From positions 229,854 through 293,853 of the forward strand of contig NZ_JAAOXD010000001.1 of assembly GCF_014694315.1 (NCBI RefSeq): a stretch of 64,000 nt of DNA, given 5' to 3'. The DNA is from Arthrobacter ipis. Its GTDB lineage: Bacteria > Actinomycetota > Actinomycetes > Actinomycetales > Micrococcaceae. Positions within the stretch are counted from its first letter, which is position 1; each line of letters starts with the position of its first letter. The translations under genes were made by a program, and so were the position numbers. Positions 25,823-34,695 of this stretch are shown in pieces. The notes beneath the pieces were generated by a model. It was not told the origin of the DNA. It made no database searches and saw nothing but the letters and a program-made list of their open reading frames with translations.

Positions 25823-26857
25823 ATGAAAGAAGTAACCCTGGGACTTGTGGGCGTCGGCCGCATCGGCGCCATGCACGCTCGGAACATCACTGGCCTGAAC
25901 GGTGTGATGGGGCCGCAGGGCACCTCGGTGCAGCTCAAGCTGACTGACGTTGCCGAAGAGCACGCCCGTTCCCTGGCCGGCGGAATCGGCGCCGGGTTCC
26001 TTCCGTCCGTTCAAGCCTTGCTTGACTCGGGCGTCGACGGACTGGTCATCGCCACGGGAACGGCCACGCATCCGGACCTGATCAGGGCCGGAGTGGACGC
26101 GGGAATCCCGGTGTTCTGCGAAAAGCCCGTCGCTGTTAACGTCGAGGAATCACTGCCCGTGCTCGACCACATCCGGACCACGGGCGGCACTGTGCAGATC
26201 GGCCACCAGCGCCGGTTCGATCCGGGTTACCTGGAGGCCAAGCGCGCCTTCGACGCCGGGGAGCTGGGATGGCTCCACACGGTCAGGGCGGTCACCTGCG
26301 ACATGACGCCGCCGCCGGTGGAGTTCCTAGCGACGTCCGGCGGGCTCTTCCGCGATTGCTCCGTCCACGACTTCGATATCCTCCGGTGGCTCACCGGCAA
26401 GGAAATCGTGGAGGTTTTCGCCAAGGGGTCCAACAACGGTGACCCCGCAATCGGTGCCGTGGGCGACGTCGATACCGCGCTGGCTGTGGTGACGTTCGAC
26501 GACGGCAGCGTCGGAACGGTCTCGGCCACCCGCTACAACGGGGCGGGCCATGACGTCCGGCTGGAACTCCAGGGATCCGCAGGGTCCGTCATGGTGGGGA
26601 TGGATGAGCAGATGGCGATGTCTTCTGCCGAGCCCGGGATCGATTTTCCGGCGGGGCCGCCGCACCTGACGTTCGCCGAGCGGTTCCACACGGCATACCG
26701 TGCCGAGATGGCGGCCTTCGTGGAAGTAGTGCTGGGGCAGCGGCAGAACCCGTGCACACCGGAGGACGCCGTCGCAGCGTCCATGGTGGCCGACGCTGCC
26801 CAGGTATCGCTGCAGTCCCGGGAGCCGGTGCGGGTGGCGCTCGAGGCGGCGGGCTGA
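25823..26857 (+). CDS. Gfo/Idh/MocA-family oxidoreductase, inositol 2-dehydrogenase-like
   Basis: 344 residues. The Rossmann motif GLVGVGRIGAMHARN starts near residue 6, EKPVAVNVEE gives the catalytic lysine near 100, and GGLFRDCSVHDFDILRWL gives the conserved Asp/His region near 180. This resembles inositol 2-dehydrogenases more closely than the paralogue at 20694. ATG 25823 has AAGGAG just upstream; an alternative GTG at 25808 would add five residues. As last gene of the importer operon it probably makes the first oxidation of the imported compound. Confidence 0.9.
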   Translation: MKEVTLGLVGVGRIGAMHARNITGLNGVMGPQGTSVQLKLTDVAEEHARSLAGGIGAGFLPSVQALLDSGVDGLVIATGTATHPDLIRAGVDAGIPVFCEKPVAVNVEESLPVLDHIRTTGGTVQIGHQRRFDPGYLEAKRAFDAGELGWLHTVRAVTCDMTPPPVEFLATSGGLFRDCSVHDFDILRWLTGKEIVEVFAKGSNNGDPAIGAVGDVDTALAVVTFDDGSVGTVSATRYNGAGHDVRLELQGSAGSVMVGMDEQMAMSSAEPGIDFPAGPPHLTFAERFHTAYRAEMAAFVEVVLGQRQNPCTPEDAVAASMVADAAQVSLQSREPVRVALEAAG

Positions 26858-26996
26858 CGAGGGAAGAGCCTGGCCCGGCGCCTGCGGGGACCCGCACTGC
26901 GCCTGCGTGCCAAAGGAAAACATAAGGGCCCTCCCATAGCCTCCCTGCATCCAATAAGCGGGGAGGCGGCTGCCCCAATGTCAGGGAGGGAACACG

Positions 26997-27488
26997 ATGA
27001 AAACTTTGCTGCGCGGGGGTGGGCTTCTGGTGCGTCTTGGGGGTGCTGCCGATGCCCGCCTCGTCCAGGTGCTGCGCCCAGCGGCGTTGTCCTCGCTGCG
27101 TATTCTGCTTGGCGTCCTGTTCATATGGTTCGGTGCGCTGAAAGTGGCAGGCGTATCGCCGGTTGCGGGTATGGTCGCCGGGACCCTGCCCTGGGCTGAT
27201 CCGCGCGTGGTGGTGCCTGTTCTCGGCGCAGTTGAAGTGCTGCTCGGCGCGGCGCTCGTTACCGGGGTTGCCCTTCGCCTGGCCCTCCCCGTCCTGGCCG
27301 TGCACCTGTGTGGAACGTTCCTGACCTTCCTGATGCTGCCCGGGCTGATGTTTTCCGACGGTGACCCTCTGCTCCTGACGGAGGACGGTGAGTTCGTCAT
27401 GAAGAACCTGGTCCTCATCGGCGCGACGCTGGCCTTGATTGCCCATGTTCCCGCCAGGAGCGTAACCGGGGCGAATCACGGCAGCTGA
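26997..27488 (+). CDS. DoxX/DUF417-like integral membrane protein
   Basis: 163 residues with four predicted membrane helices. Motifs RILLGVLFIWFGALKV in helix 1, LGAVEVLLGAALVTG in helix 2 and EDGEFVMKNLVLIGATLALIAH in helix 4 fit the DoxX-like/DUF417 (YkgB) group. The biochemical role is not known, although relatives are tied to redox stress. GGGAGGG precedes the ATG. It lies 139 bases after the importer operon and is probably separate from it. The gap before it has a GC-rich hairpin and no other clear signal. Confidence 0.75.
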   Translation: MKTLLRGGGLLVRLGGAADARLVQVLRPAALSSLRILLGVLFIWFGALKVAGVSPVAGMVAGTLPWADPRVVVPVLGAVEVLLGAALVTGVALRLALPVLAVHLCGTFLTFLMLPGLMFSDGDPLLLTEDGEFVMKNLVLIGATLALIAHVPARSVTGANHGS

Positions 27489-27546
27489 GGACGCCTGCCG
27501 GGGCGGCCGCTCAGAATTAGGTCCGGCTGCTCGTCGCCCGGGTACG

Positions 27547-27572
27547 CCCCTGCGCCCCTCGGGGCGCAGGGG
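27547..27572. terminator. Terminator-like hairpin between convergent genes
   Basis: Perfect 12-base arms (CCCCTGCGCCCC, 27547-27558 and 27561-27572) with TC at the tip lie between the DoxX-like gene and the dehydrogenase remnant. No T run follows, so it could work in either direction only weakly or with Rho. Confidence 0.55.
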
Positions 27573-27581
27573 TTCGGCTCG

Positions 27582-27758
27582 TCAGTACTGGATCGTCTCG
27601 GTTCTGCCGGTGCGCAGGGACAGCGTTACCGCTTCGGCGATGGCCTGGGCCTTCAAACCATCCTCGAGTGACGGCGTGACGGCTGAACCGCCGTCGGCCG
27701 CTTTGCCGCTCTCCAACGCGGCCACAAAGTGGGCAAGGGCCGCGGCATAGGTCGGCTG
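27582..27758 (-). pseudogene. C-terminal remnant of a Gfo/Idh-family dehydrogenase
   Basis: Read on the minus strand and ending at TGA 27584-27582, this stretch encodes PTYAAALAHFVAAL, then PSLEDGLKAQAIAEAVTLSL and a final TIQY. That is the typical C-terminus of inositol-dehydrogenase-like proteins. Upstream of about 27758 the similarity stops abruptly (the next codons read LTRCLRRV), and no start codon or Rossmann domain is present. The remnant lies next to tRNA-Lys, a common integration site, and near two intact paralogues. It is probably left over from a deletion. Confidence 0.75.
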
Positions 27759-27873
27759 GACCCGCCGGAGGCATCTGGTCAGCAGCGCGCTGCAGGTCAG
27801 GGGATCCTCGGGCAGCGCGCCGGACTAGGTTCCTCCGCTGGCGCGCCGGGGAGCCTGAGGCCAGGCCGAGGGA

Positions 27874-27919
27874 ACGAGAAAGCCCCGCCTTCAGGCTTGT
27901 GGCCTGGAAGGCGGGGCTT
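27874..27919 (-). terminator. Intrinsic terminator of tRNA-Lys
   Basis: Arms AAGCCCCGCCTTC (27880-27892) and GGAAGGCGGGGCTT (27906-27919) pair. On the minus strand the stem is followed by TTTCTCGTTCC. It lies four bases past the tRNA 3' end. Confidence 0.8.
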
Positions 27920-27922
27920 CGG

Positions 27923-27998
27923 TGGTGCACCCCCCGGGACTTGAACCCGGAACCCATTGATTAAGAGTCAATTGCTCTGCCAATTGAGCTAGAGGTGC
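27923..27998 (-). tRNA. tRNA-Lys (anticodon CTT), CCA encoded
   Basis: 76 bases. Acceptor arms GCACCTC and GGGGTGC, anticodon loop with CTT in GACTCTTAATC, and T loop GTTCAAGTC. Discriminator A and an encoded CCA (27925-27923) end the molecule. The other three tRNAs in this window lack an encoded CCA. Confidence 0.97.
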
Positions 27999-28113
27999 AT
28001 CTGCTGTTTCGTTCCTCCGAGGGCTTTTATTTCCCTCGTTGACCTCCGCAACGACATGAAACTCTACACGAACTTTTGGCTGGTGTGAAATCGGGGTGGG
28101 CCGGAGGTGCCGC

Positions 28114-29355
28114 TTAGCCCGGAATCCGCAAAATCAGCGCGAAATCAGGGTTTTGGTTGTTACTGAGAGCCCATAACTCTCCGTTTGGGGCCAGCGAAAC
28201 GTTCCTGATCCGCCCGAACTGCCCCGTGAAATAGCCCACAGGATTGCCGGCGTTTTCGCCCTTGAGCGGGACAGCCCAGAGGCGCTCGCCCCTCAGCGCG
28301 CCAAGGTAGGCCGTGCTGCCGACAATCTCGAGTCCGCTGGGGGAGGAGTCTGCGGTGGACGGCCAGACAATCTTGGCGTCGATGAAGCCGTCGCGGTGGG
28401 GTGCTCCAGTGACTTCCGGCCAGCCGTAGTTTCCTCCGGGCTGGATCAGGTTGAGTTCGTCATTGACGTCGGGTCCGAACTCGCTGGCCCAAAGCCGCCC
28501 CTGGCTGTCCCATGCCAGGCCCTGCACGTTCCGGTGGCCAAGGCTGTAGACAGGATTGTCCGGGAAGGGATTGCCGGGCGCGGGGGCGCCGTCCTTGGTG
28601 ATCCGCAGGATCTTGCCGCCCAGCGCGTTCCGGTCCTGAGGCTGCTCCCGCCGCTGCGAGTCTCCCGTGCCGACGTAGAGGAACCCGTCCGGGCCAAAGC
28701 GGATCCTGCCGCCGTTGTGGGTGGAGGCCTTGGACATGCCGGAGAAGATCACCTCCGGCTCACCCAAGCGGAAGCCCACACCGCCGGCTGCCGCGCTGCC
28801 TTCCAGGCGCATGCGGGCAATCCGGTTGTCATCCGCCGCCGTGAAGTAGGCGTAGAGATAGCGGTCAGAGGCGAAGCCGGGCGACAGTGCGAGGCCCAGC
28901 AATCCGCCCTCACCGCCGGGAACGACGCCGGGGACGGCCCCGATGGTGCTGACCTTGCCGTCCCGGACCGATCTGACCAGGGCGGAATCGCGTTCGGAGA
29001 TGACGGCCGTGCCGTCCGGTAGGAACACCGTCGACCAGGGAATCTGCAGGCCTTCGATCCTGGTCCGCACTTCCGGTGCCCGCGGCGGTGTCGGAGCCGC
29101 GCTGGAAGCGGCCCCTGCACTCTTATCCGGGATACCCGTTCCCGGTGTGCCGGAGCCGGGGGCGGATGTCGCGGGAGCCCTGTTGGCCGCGGAGCGGGTG
29201 CTGCCCGGGGCAGGCTGACCGCCGTCGCCGGTGCAGCCGGACAGGGACAACGCCAGGGCCAGGGGCAATGCGAGGGCGGAATACGTCCGCGCCGTCACGG
29301 CCGGGGGCGTGGCGGCGGCAGCCGTTGCGGGTTTCCCGGGGTGCTTGCGTGCCAT
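28114..29355 (-). CDS. Glucose/sorbosone dehydrogenase-like lipoprotein (PQQ-type beta-propeller)
   Basis: 413 residues from ATG 29355, with GGAG eight bases upstream. A signal peptide ends at the lipobox LSGC near residue 41, followed by a Ser/Pro-rich linker. The propeller has IEGLQIPWSTVFLPDGTAVISERD, GEGGLLGLALSPGF, HNGGRIRFGPDGFLYVGTGD, NPVYSLGHRNVQGLAWD, WASEFGPDVNDELNLIQPGGNYGWPEV and a final LWALSNN. These fit soluble quinoprotein glucose dehydrogenase relatives, which oxidise sugars outside the cell if PQQ is supplied. No PQQ synthesis genes are in this window. The open frame continues upstream to 29493 but lacks homology there. Confidence 0.88.
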   Translation of the reverse strand: MARKHPGKPATAAAATPPAVTARTYSALALPLALALSLSGCTGDGGQPAPGSTRSAANRAPATSAPGSGTPGTGIPDKSAGAASSAAPTPPRAPEVRTRIEGLQIPWSTVFLPDGTAVISERDSALVRSVRDGKVSTIGAVPGVVPGGEGGLLGLALSPGFASDRYLYAYFTAADDNRIARMRLEGSAAAGGVGFRLGEPEVIFSGMSKASTHNGGRIRFGPDGFLYVGTGDSQRREQPQDRNALGGKILRITKDGAPAPGNPFPDNPVYSLGHRNVQGLAWDSQGRLWASEFGPDVNDELNLIQPGGNYGWPEVTGAPHRDGFIDAKIVWPSTADSSPSGLEIVGSTAYLGALRGERLWAVPLKGENAGNPVGYFTGQFGRIRNVSLAPNGELWALSNNQNPDFALILRIPG

Positions 29356-29395
29356 ACGCCTACTCCGTCCGCAATCTGCCGCCGCCGCGTGGGCG

Positions 29396-30451
29396 TTAGC
29401 GCCGGGACCGCCGAGGCGCCCGGAACCCGGCAGCCTCGGCGTGGGCCGGGGACTGGAACCAGACTTCCGCCCGGGCGTCCTCGTAGCCGGCACTGTCTTC
29501 GTCGTAATAGGTCATGGCGCTCACATCGCCCTTGACGGCGTATCCGTCCGGGGCGCTGCCGTCTGCGGCGGGCGCGGCCGATCCCTCGCCATACGGCTGG
29601 TCCCCTGCCGCTGCTGCACTCACATCGGCGACCCGTTCACGGTGGATGGGCTGTTCGCCGAAACCACGTTCGGCGCCGAAGCCCTGTTCCAGGTGATGCG
29701 GCTGGGGTTCGCGGTGATGCGGCAGGGCCTCGTGGCTGGCTCCGGCTTCCGTGGCGGCGGAGGACTGGATCCGCTGCCGGGTTTCGGCCTCGGCGTCCAT
29801 CGATTCGGCTGCCGCGGATTCCGCGCCCGGCAGGGTGGGAGCATGCGGGTCCGTGTACTCCGCGTGATGCGTCGGGGCTGCGGGCTCTTGTGCTGCGGGC
29901 TGGGTGGGCCTGCCTGCCGCGGCACTGCCTGGTTCTGCACTGACTGTTTCTGCACTGACTGTTTCTGCGCTGCCGGCATCCGACCACTGGGCATCCCATT
30001 CGGCCTTATCTTGGTCGTCGTCCCAGTCGTCAACATCTCCTCCGGCGGACCGCGCCGGGGAGGGGCGGGCGGTGGCGGCTTCCCAGGATTCGATGTCCGG
30101 TTCCAAGTCCTCGGGGTCCGGGCGCGTGGACGCAGGGGCGGGCTGGCCGACCAGCGGCGCGGCTTCCGCAGCCGCCGGCCCGGCGTCCGGTTCCGCGTCT
30201 GGCTCCGCCAGGCGCCCTGTTTCCGGTACGGTCCGGGTGGTGGCTGGCGGAGGCCCCGCCGCCGCTGCTGCGGCGGAAAGGGCCGACGGCGTCTCTTGCG
30301 TTCCGGTTGGCGCTGCGGGAGAGGCTCCGGCACGGGGCGCCGCCTGTTCCGTCCTTGCCGCGTCGGCTGACGTTCCCGAGTTCCGGTTCAGCAGCCACCA
30401 GACAACGGCAATGATCAAAACGATGACAAGGACCCAGATAATCCACTCCAT
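29396..30451 (-). CDS. Membrane-anchored acidic Ala/Glu/Pro-rich protein of unknown function
   Basis: About 351 residues. A single N-terminal helix (MEWIIWVLVIVLIIAVVWWLLNRN) is followed by a long low-complexity region rich in Ala, Glu, Asp, Pro and Ser, with a SAETVSAETVSAEPGSA repeat and no clear globular domain until an MTYYDEDSAGYEDARAEVWFQS segment near the end. ATG 30451 is preferred because AAAGG stands seven bases upstream; ATG 30466 would add five residues. The protein would be a cytoplasmic or surface tail on a membrane anchor. It is 40 bases upstream of the dehydrogenase-like lipoprotein on the same strand. Confidence 0.7.
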   Translation of the reverse strand: MEWIIWVLVIVLIIAVVWWLLNRNSGTSADAARTEQAAPRAGASPAAPTGTQETPSALSAAAAAAGPPPATTRTVPETGRLAEPDAEPDAGPAAAEAAPLVGQPAPASTRPDPEDLEPDIESWEAATARPSPARSAGGDVDDWDDDQDKAEWDAQWSDAGSAETVSAETVSAEPGSAAAGRPTQPAAQEPAAPTHHAEYTDPHAPTLPGAESAAAESMDAEAETRQRIQSSAATEAGASHEALPHHREPQPHHLEQGFGAERGFGEQPIHRERVADVSAAAAGDQPYGEGSAAPAADGSAPDGYAVKGDVSAMTYYDEDSAGYEDARAEVWFQSPAHAEAAGFRAPRRSRR

Positions 30452-30563
30452 AGCAAAGCCTTTCATCCGTCACACGTGGTTGCCGTTGCTTGACGGTACG
30501 TCGCTGTCAATAGGGCTGTCTAGGCTTGTCAACGCCAGTGGGGGAGAGGGCACGCAGCCCTCG

Positions 30564-30582
30564 CGTCCCAAAATGTGAGACG
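30564..30582. promoter_or_regulatory. Candidate IclR (LtbR/NdgR-type) operator upstream of ilvD
   Basis: CGTCCCA-AAATG-TGAGACG has the same architecture (7-base half-sites, 5-base gap) and nearly the same halves as the palindrome upstream of leuC at 57121-57139. A separate palindrome, TTTCCGGAAA (30606-30615), lies between it and the promoter and is unassigned. Confidence 0.5.
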
Positions 30583-30663
30583 TGAGTCCACCATTTGATC
30601 GGAATTTTCCGGAAATTGGGCCAAAACGGCCACTTCCGGTCGTTGGCGGCCTTGCAGGAGTCA

Positions 30664-30669
30664 TAGACT
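30664..30669 (+). promoter_or_regulatory. -10 element of leaderless ilvD promoter
   Basis: TAGACT ends seven bases before the ilvD ATG (30677), and no ribosome site fits between them. A weak -35 candidate is TTGGCG at 30643-30648. Confidence 0.5.
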
Positions 30670-30676
30670 TTGACCC

Positions 30677-32398
30677 ATGAGTGAGGACACCCAGATCGCA
30701 ACCGATAACAAGCCTGACATCAAGCCCCGGAGCCGGGTTGTCACGGACGGCATTCACGCAGCTCCGGCCCGTGGAATGTTCCGGGCCGTGGGAATGGGCG
30801 ACGACGACTTCGCCAAGCCCCAGATCGGCGTCGCGAGCTCCTGGAATGAAATCACTCCCTGCAACCTCTCCCTGAACCGGCTGGCCCAGGGCGCCAAGGA
30901 AGGCGTCCACGCCGGCGGCGGCTTTCCGATGCAGTTCGGCACCATCTCCGTGTCCGACGGGATCTCCATGGGCCACGAGGGCATGCACTTCTCCCTGGTT
31001 TCCCGCGAAGTCATCGCCGACTCGGTGGAGACCGTCATGCAGGCGGAGCGCATCGACGGCTCCGTGCTGTTGGCCGGCTGCGACAAGTCGCTCCCGGGCA
31101 TGCTCATGGCCGCTGCGCGCCTGGACCTCGCCAGCGTATTCCTCTACGCCGGCTCCATCATGCCGGGCTGGGTCAAGCTGGAGGACGGCTCCGAGAAGGA
31201 AGTCACCCTGATCGACGCCTTCGAAGCCGTCGGTGCGTGCGCCGCGGGCAAGATGAGCATGGAAGACCTCACCCGCATCGAGAAAGCCATCTGCCCCGGT
31301 GAGGGCGCCTGTGGCGGCATGTACACCGCGAACACCATGGCCTGCATCGGCGAGGCCCTGGGCATGTCCCTGCCCGGCTCCGCAGCCCCGCCCTCGGCAG
31401 ACCGCCGTCGTGACGAATTCGCCCGCAAGTCCGGCGAAGCCGTTGTCAACCTGCTCCGCCACGGCATCACGGCTCGCGACATCATGACGAAGAAGGCCTT
31501 CGAAAACGCCATCGCCGTCACCATGGCCTTCGGCGGGTCCACCAACGCCGTCCTGCACCTGCTGGCGATCGCCCGCGAGGCAGAGGTCGAACTGACCCTG
31601 GACGACTTCAACCGCATTGGCGACAAGATCCCGCACCTGGGTGATCTGAAACCGTTCGGCCGCTACGTCATGACAGACGTCGACAAGATCGGCGGCGTCC
31701 CGGTGATCATGAAGGCACTGCTCGACGCCGGCCTGCTGCACGGCGACTGCCTGACCGTCACGGGCAAGACGGTTGCGGAAAACCTCGAGGCCATCAACCC
31801 GCCGGACGTCGACGGCAAGATCCTCCGCGCGCTGGACAACCCCATCCACAAGACCGGCGGCATCACCATTCTGCACGGCTCCATGGCTCCCGAAGGTGCC
31901 GTCGTGAAGAGCGCCGGCTTCGACGCCGACGTCTTCGAGGGCACTGCGCGCGTCTTTGAACGCGAGCAAGGCGCTCTGGACGCGCTCGACAACGGCGCCA
32001 TCCACAAGGGCGACGTCGTGGTGATCCGCTACGAAGGCCCCAAGGGCGGTCCGGGCATGCGCGAGATGCTCGCCATCACCGGCGCCATCAAGGGTGCAGG
32101 CCTGGGCAAGGATGTCCTGCTGCTCACCGACGGCCGCTTCTCCGGCGGTACCACCGGCCTCTGCATTGGCCACGTTGCCCCCGAGGCGGTCGACGGCGGC
32201 CCCATCGCCTTCGTCAAGGATGGCGACCGGATCCGCGTGGACATCGCCGCCCGCAGCTTCGACCTGCTCGTAGACGACGCAGAACTCGAATCCCGCAGGG
32301 AAGGCTGGGCGCCGCTGCCGGCCAGGTACACCAAGGGTGTGCTGGCCAAGTACGCCAAGCTGGTACACAGCGCCTCCACCGGCGCCTATTGCGGGTGA
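30677..32398 (+). CDS. ilvD: Dihydroxy-acid dehydratase
   Basis: 573 residues. It dehydrates dihydroxyisovalerate and dihydroxymethylvalerate to the keto acid precursors of valine, leucine and isoleucine, using an iron-sulfur cluster. GCDKS with Cys135 and [12 protein letters not shown] with Cys212 provide cluster ligands, and [19 protein letters not shown] marks the C-terminal domain. The start has a TAGACT -10 element seven bases upstream, consistent with leaderless translation. It precedes ilvB by about 390 bases and is probably a separate transcript, since a long hairpin and a new promoter follow. Confidence 0.96.
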   Translation: MSEDTQIATDNKPDIKPRSRVVTDGIHAAPARGMFRAVGMGDDDFAKPQIGVASSWNEITPCNLSLNRLAQGAKEGVHAGGGFPMQFGTISVSDGISMGHEGMHFSLVSREVIADSVETVMQAERIDGSVLLAGCDKSLPGMLMAAARLDLASVFLYAGSIMPGWVKLEDGSEKEVTLIDAFEAVGACAAGKMSMEDLTRIEKAICPGEGACGGMYTANTMACIGEALGMSLPGSAAPPSADRRRDEFARKSGEAVVNLLRHGITARDIMTKKAFENAIAVTMAFGGSTNAVLHLLAIAREAEVELTLDDFNRIGDKIPHLGDLKPFGRYVMTDVDKIGGVPVIMKALLDAGLLHGDCLTVTGKTVAENLEAINPPDVDGKILRALDNPIHKTGGITILHGSMAPEGAVVKSAGFDADVFEGTARVFEREQGALDALDNGAIHKGDVVVIRYEGPKGGPGMREMLAITGAIKGAGLGKDVLLLTDGRFSGGTTGLCIGHVAPEAVDGGPIAFVKDGDRIRVDIAARSFDLLVDDAELESRREGWAPLPARYTKGVLAKYAKLVHSASTGAYCG

Positions 32399-32404
32399 TG
32401 CCTT

Positions 32405-32441
32405 CCCGTTGCAGGAGGCGCTGAGCGCCTCCTGCAACGGG
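32405..32441 (+). terminator. Long perfect hairpin after ilvD
   Basis: Two 18-base arms (CCCGTTGCAGGAGGCGCT and complement) surround a single base, so the RNA would form a stem of about 15 pairs with a small loop. No T run follows. It begins seven bases past the ilvD stop and is likely its terminator, possibly Rho-assisted or an mRNA stabiliser. Confidence 0.6.
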
Positions 32442-32519
32442 CCCCTCGGCATCACCCTTATTAAGCCCTGCCGCCCCCAGGGGGCGGGTGCAGTTCGATC
32501 CCTAGGGAAGGATCAATTA

Positions 32520-32590
32520 GTGGACAATGATGTCCACATGGTGAGATGGCCTGCCGCTTCGTTGACACGCTATCCACCAGAGGGAAAACT
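32520..32590 (+). promoter_or_regulatory. ilvB promoter and upstream control sites
   Basis: GTGGACA-ATGA-TGTCCAC (32520-32537) is a perfect palindrome. It is followed directly by ATGGTGAGATGG (32538-32549), which contains the TGAGAYG half-site shared with leuC, ilvD and leuB. The -35 box TTGACA (32562-32567) and, after 17 bases, a weak -10 AAAACT (32585-32590) place transcription at or close to the leader peptide start. Confidence 0.55.
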
Positions 32591-32596
32591 GAACGC

Positions 32597-32653
32597 ATGA
32601 TCTTCGTTACCGTCGGCACCGTCGTCGTACTTACCAAGCGCGTGGCTCCATAG
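32597..32653 (+). CDS. Branched-chain amino acid leader peptide
   Basis: ATG to TAG encodes 18 residues, MIFVTVGTVVVLTKRVAP: five valines, one isoleucine, one leucine and three threonines. It is followed by a terminator and then ilvB, the arrangement of ribosome-mediated attenuation known for ilvB leaders in actinobacteria and enterobacteria. Stalling at Val/Ile/Leu codons when these amino acids are scarce would change RNA pairing. GAGGG about 12 bases upstream could serve as ribosome site, or the transcript may be leaderless. Confidence 0.8.
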   Translation: MIFVTVGTVVVLTKRVAP

Positions 32654-32723
32654 CCCGACTGGTAACGAACTGTCACGCGCAACCCCTCGAAAAGCCACCA
32701 GGCTGAGGGGTTTTTTTATTTTC
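32603..32723 (+). terminator. ilvB attenuator: alternative pairings and intrinsic terminator
   Basis: The terminator has AACCCCTC (32681-32688) paired with GAGGGGTT (32705-32712) and a run of Ts to 32723. Upstream, TTCGTTACC (32603-32611) can pair with GGTAACGAA (32661-32669), and GCGCGTG (32638-32644) with CACGCGC (32674-32680). These two upstream pairings interlock and so exclude each other. The first lies within the leader peptide codons, so a stalled ribosome would block it. The precise antiterminator was not worked out. Confidence 0.75.
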
Positions 32724-32791
32724 CGGGCGGGACGGAACGTTCAGTTTTCCCTAGCACCACACCAATTCAAGATCCACTAAGGAAGAGTTCG

Positions 32792-34693
32792 ATGAGCAAA
32801 GGATCGCCCATCAGCCCCTCGCTGATGGCTTCAAAGTCCGCTGGAGCCGCCAAGGCTCCGGACCGCGTCGACAAGCCGGCTGAGGCCGGGGTCGACATTG
32901 CTGCAGCCGCCTCTCCTGTCCTTGGGCCGAACAACGTCGTACCCCCGACGGTGATGACCGGCTCAGAAGCAATTGTCCGTTCGCTCGAAGAACTCGGTGT
33001 CGACGACATTTTCGGTTTGCCCGGTGGCGCGATCCTGCCCACCTACGACCCCTTGATGGCCTCCAAAATGAACCACGTTCTGGTCCGTCACGAACAGGGA
33101 GCCGGCCACGCCGCGCAAGGCTACGCCATGGTTACCGGGCGGGTGGGCGTCTGCATCGCCACCTCGGGCCCGGGTGCCACCAACCTCGTCACCGCCATCA
33201 TGGATGCCCACATGGACTCTGTTCCGCTCGTGGCCATCACCGGCCAGGTCTCCAGCGGAGTGATCGGCACCGATGCCTTCCAGGAAGCCGACATCGTGGG
33301 CATCACCATGCCCATCACCAAGCACTCGTTCCTGGTGACGGACCCCAACGACATTCCCCACGTCATGGCCGAGGCCTTCCACCTCGCCTCGACCGGACGT
33401 CCGGGCCCGGTCCTGGTTGACATCGCCAAGGACGCCCAGCAGGGACAGATGACGTTCTCCTGGCCGCCCAAGATCGACCTGCCGGGCTACCGCCCCGTGG
33501 TCCGCGGCCACAACAAGCAGGTCCGTGAGGCCGCCAAGCTGATCTCTGCCGCCAGCAAGCCCGTGCTGTACGTGGGCGGCGGTGTGGTCAAGGCCCACGC
33601 CGCGGCTGAACTGCGCGAGCTGGCCGAACTGACCGGCGCGCCGGTGGTCACGACGCTCATGGCCCGCGGTGTCTTCCCGGATTCGCACCCGCAGCACGTG
33701 GGCATGCCCGGCATGCACGGCACGGTTTCGGCTGTTACCGCCCTGCAGCAAGCGGACCTGCTGGTGACCCTGGGCGCGCGCTTTGACGACCGCGTCACCG
33801 GTGTCCTGAAGACCTTCGCGCCCAACGCCAAGGTCATCCACGCCGACATCGACCCCGCGGAAATCTCCAAGAACCGCACGGCCGACGTTCCCATCGTGGG
33901 TTCCGTGAAGGAGATCATTCCGGAACTGACGGAAGCCGTCCGGACCCAGTTCGGCGCCTCCGGAACCCCGGACCTGGCCAACTGGTGGGCCTTCCTGAAC
34001 AACCTGAAGGACACCTACCCGCTGGGCTGGACCGAACCCGAGGACGGCCTGACTGCACCGCAGCGGGTCATCGAGCGGATCGGCGCCCTGACCGGCCCCG
34101 AGGGCATCTACGTTGCCGGTGTGGGACAGCACCAGATGTGGGCTGCGCAGTTCATCAAGTACGAGCGTCCGCATGCCTGGCTGAACTCCGGCGGTGCCGG
34201 CACCATGGGCTACGCCGTTCCGGCCGCCATGGGCGCCAAGGTTGGCGAGCCGGACCGTGTGGTCTGGGCCATCGACGGCGACGGCTGCTTCCAGATGACC
34301 AACCAGGAACTGGCTACCTGCGCCATCAACAACATCCCCATCAAGGTTGCTGTCATCAACAACTCCTCGCTGGGCATGGTGCGCCAGTGGCAGACCCTCT
34401 TCTACGAAGGCCGCTACTCCAACACGGACCTGAACACCGGCCACGAGACCATCCGCATCCCCGACTTCGTCAAACTAGGCGAGGCCTACGGCTGCGCCTC
34501 CTTCCGGTGCGAGCGGGCCGAGGACATCGACGCAACAATCCAGAAGGCGCTGGAAATCAATGACCGCCCCGTGGTCATCGACTTCGTGGTCAGCCCCGAC
34601 TCCATGGTGTGGCCGATGGTGCCCGCCGGGGTCAGCAACGACCAGATCCAGGTTGCCCGCAACATGACCCCCGAATGGGAAGAGGAGGACTGA
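32792..34693 (+). CDS. ilvB: Acetolactate synthase, large (catalytic) subunit
   Basis: 633 residues. It uses thiamine diphosphate and FAD to make acetolactate or acetohydroxybutyrate, the first common step to branched-chain amino acids. The active-site glutamate lies in [14 protein letters not shown] near residue 105, and the TPP site in [32 protein letters not shown] near 490. A Ser/Ala-rich leader of about 50 residues precedes the first domain. Its start has AAGGAAGAG upstream. ilvN begins two bases after the stop. Confidence 0.96.
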   Translation: MSKGSPISPSLMASKSAGAAKAPDRVDKPAEAGVDIAAAASPVLGPNNVVPPTVMTGSEAIVRSLEELGVDDIFGLPGGAILPTYDPLMASKMNHVLVRHEQGAGHAAQGYAMVTGRVGVCIATSGPGATNLVTAIMDAHMDSVPLVAITGQVSSGVIGTDAFQEADIVGITMPITKHSFLVTDPNDIPHVMAEAFHLASTGRPGPVLVDIAKDAQQGQMTFSWPPKIDLPGYRPVVRGHNKQVREAAKLISAASKPVLYVGGGVVKAHAAAELRELAELTGAPVVTTLMARGVFPDSHPQHVGMPGMHGTVSAVTALQQADLLVTLGARFDDRVTGVLKTFAPNAKVIHADIDPAEISKNRTADVPIVGSVKEIIPELTEAVRTQFGASGTPDLANWWAFLNNLKDTYPLGWTEPEDGLTAPQRVIERIGALTGPEGIYVAGVGQHQMWAAQFIKYERPHAWLNSGGAGTMGYAVPAAMGAKVGEPDRVVWAIDGDGCFQMTNQELATCAINNIPIKVAVINNSSLGMVRQWQTLFYEGRYSNTDLNTGHETIRIPDFVKLGEAYGCASFRCERAEDIDATIQKALEINDRPVVIDFVVSPDSMVWPMVPAGVSNDQIQVARNMTPEWEEED

Positions 34694-34695
34694 TC

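Noticed and set aside
30470..32455. 661-codon minus-strand frame covering ilvD
   Set aside because: This is an antisense shadow of the dihydroxy-acid dehydratase gene.
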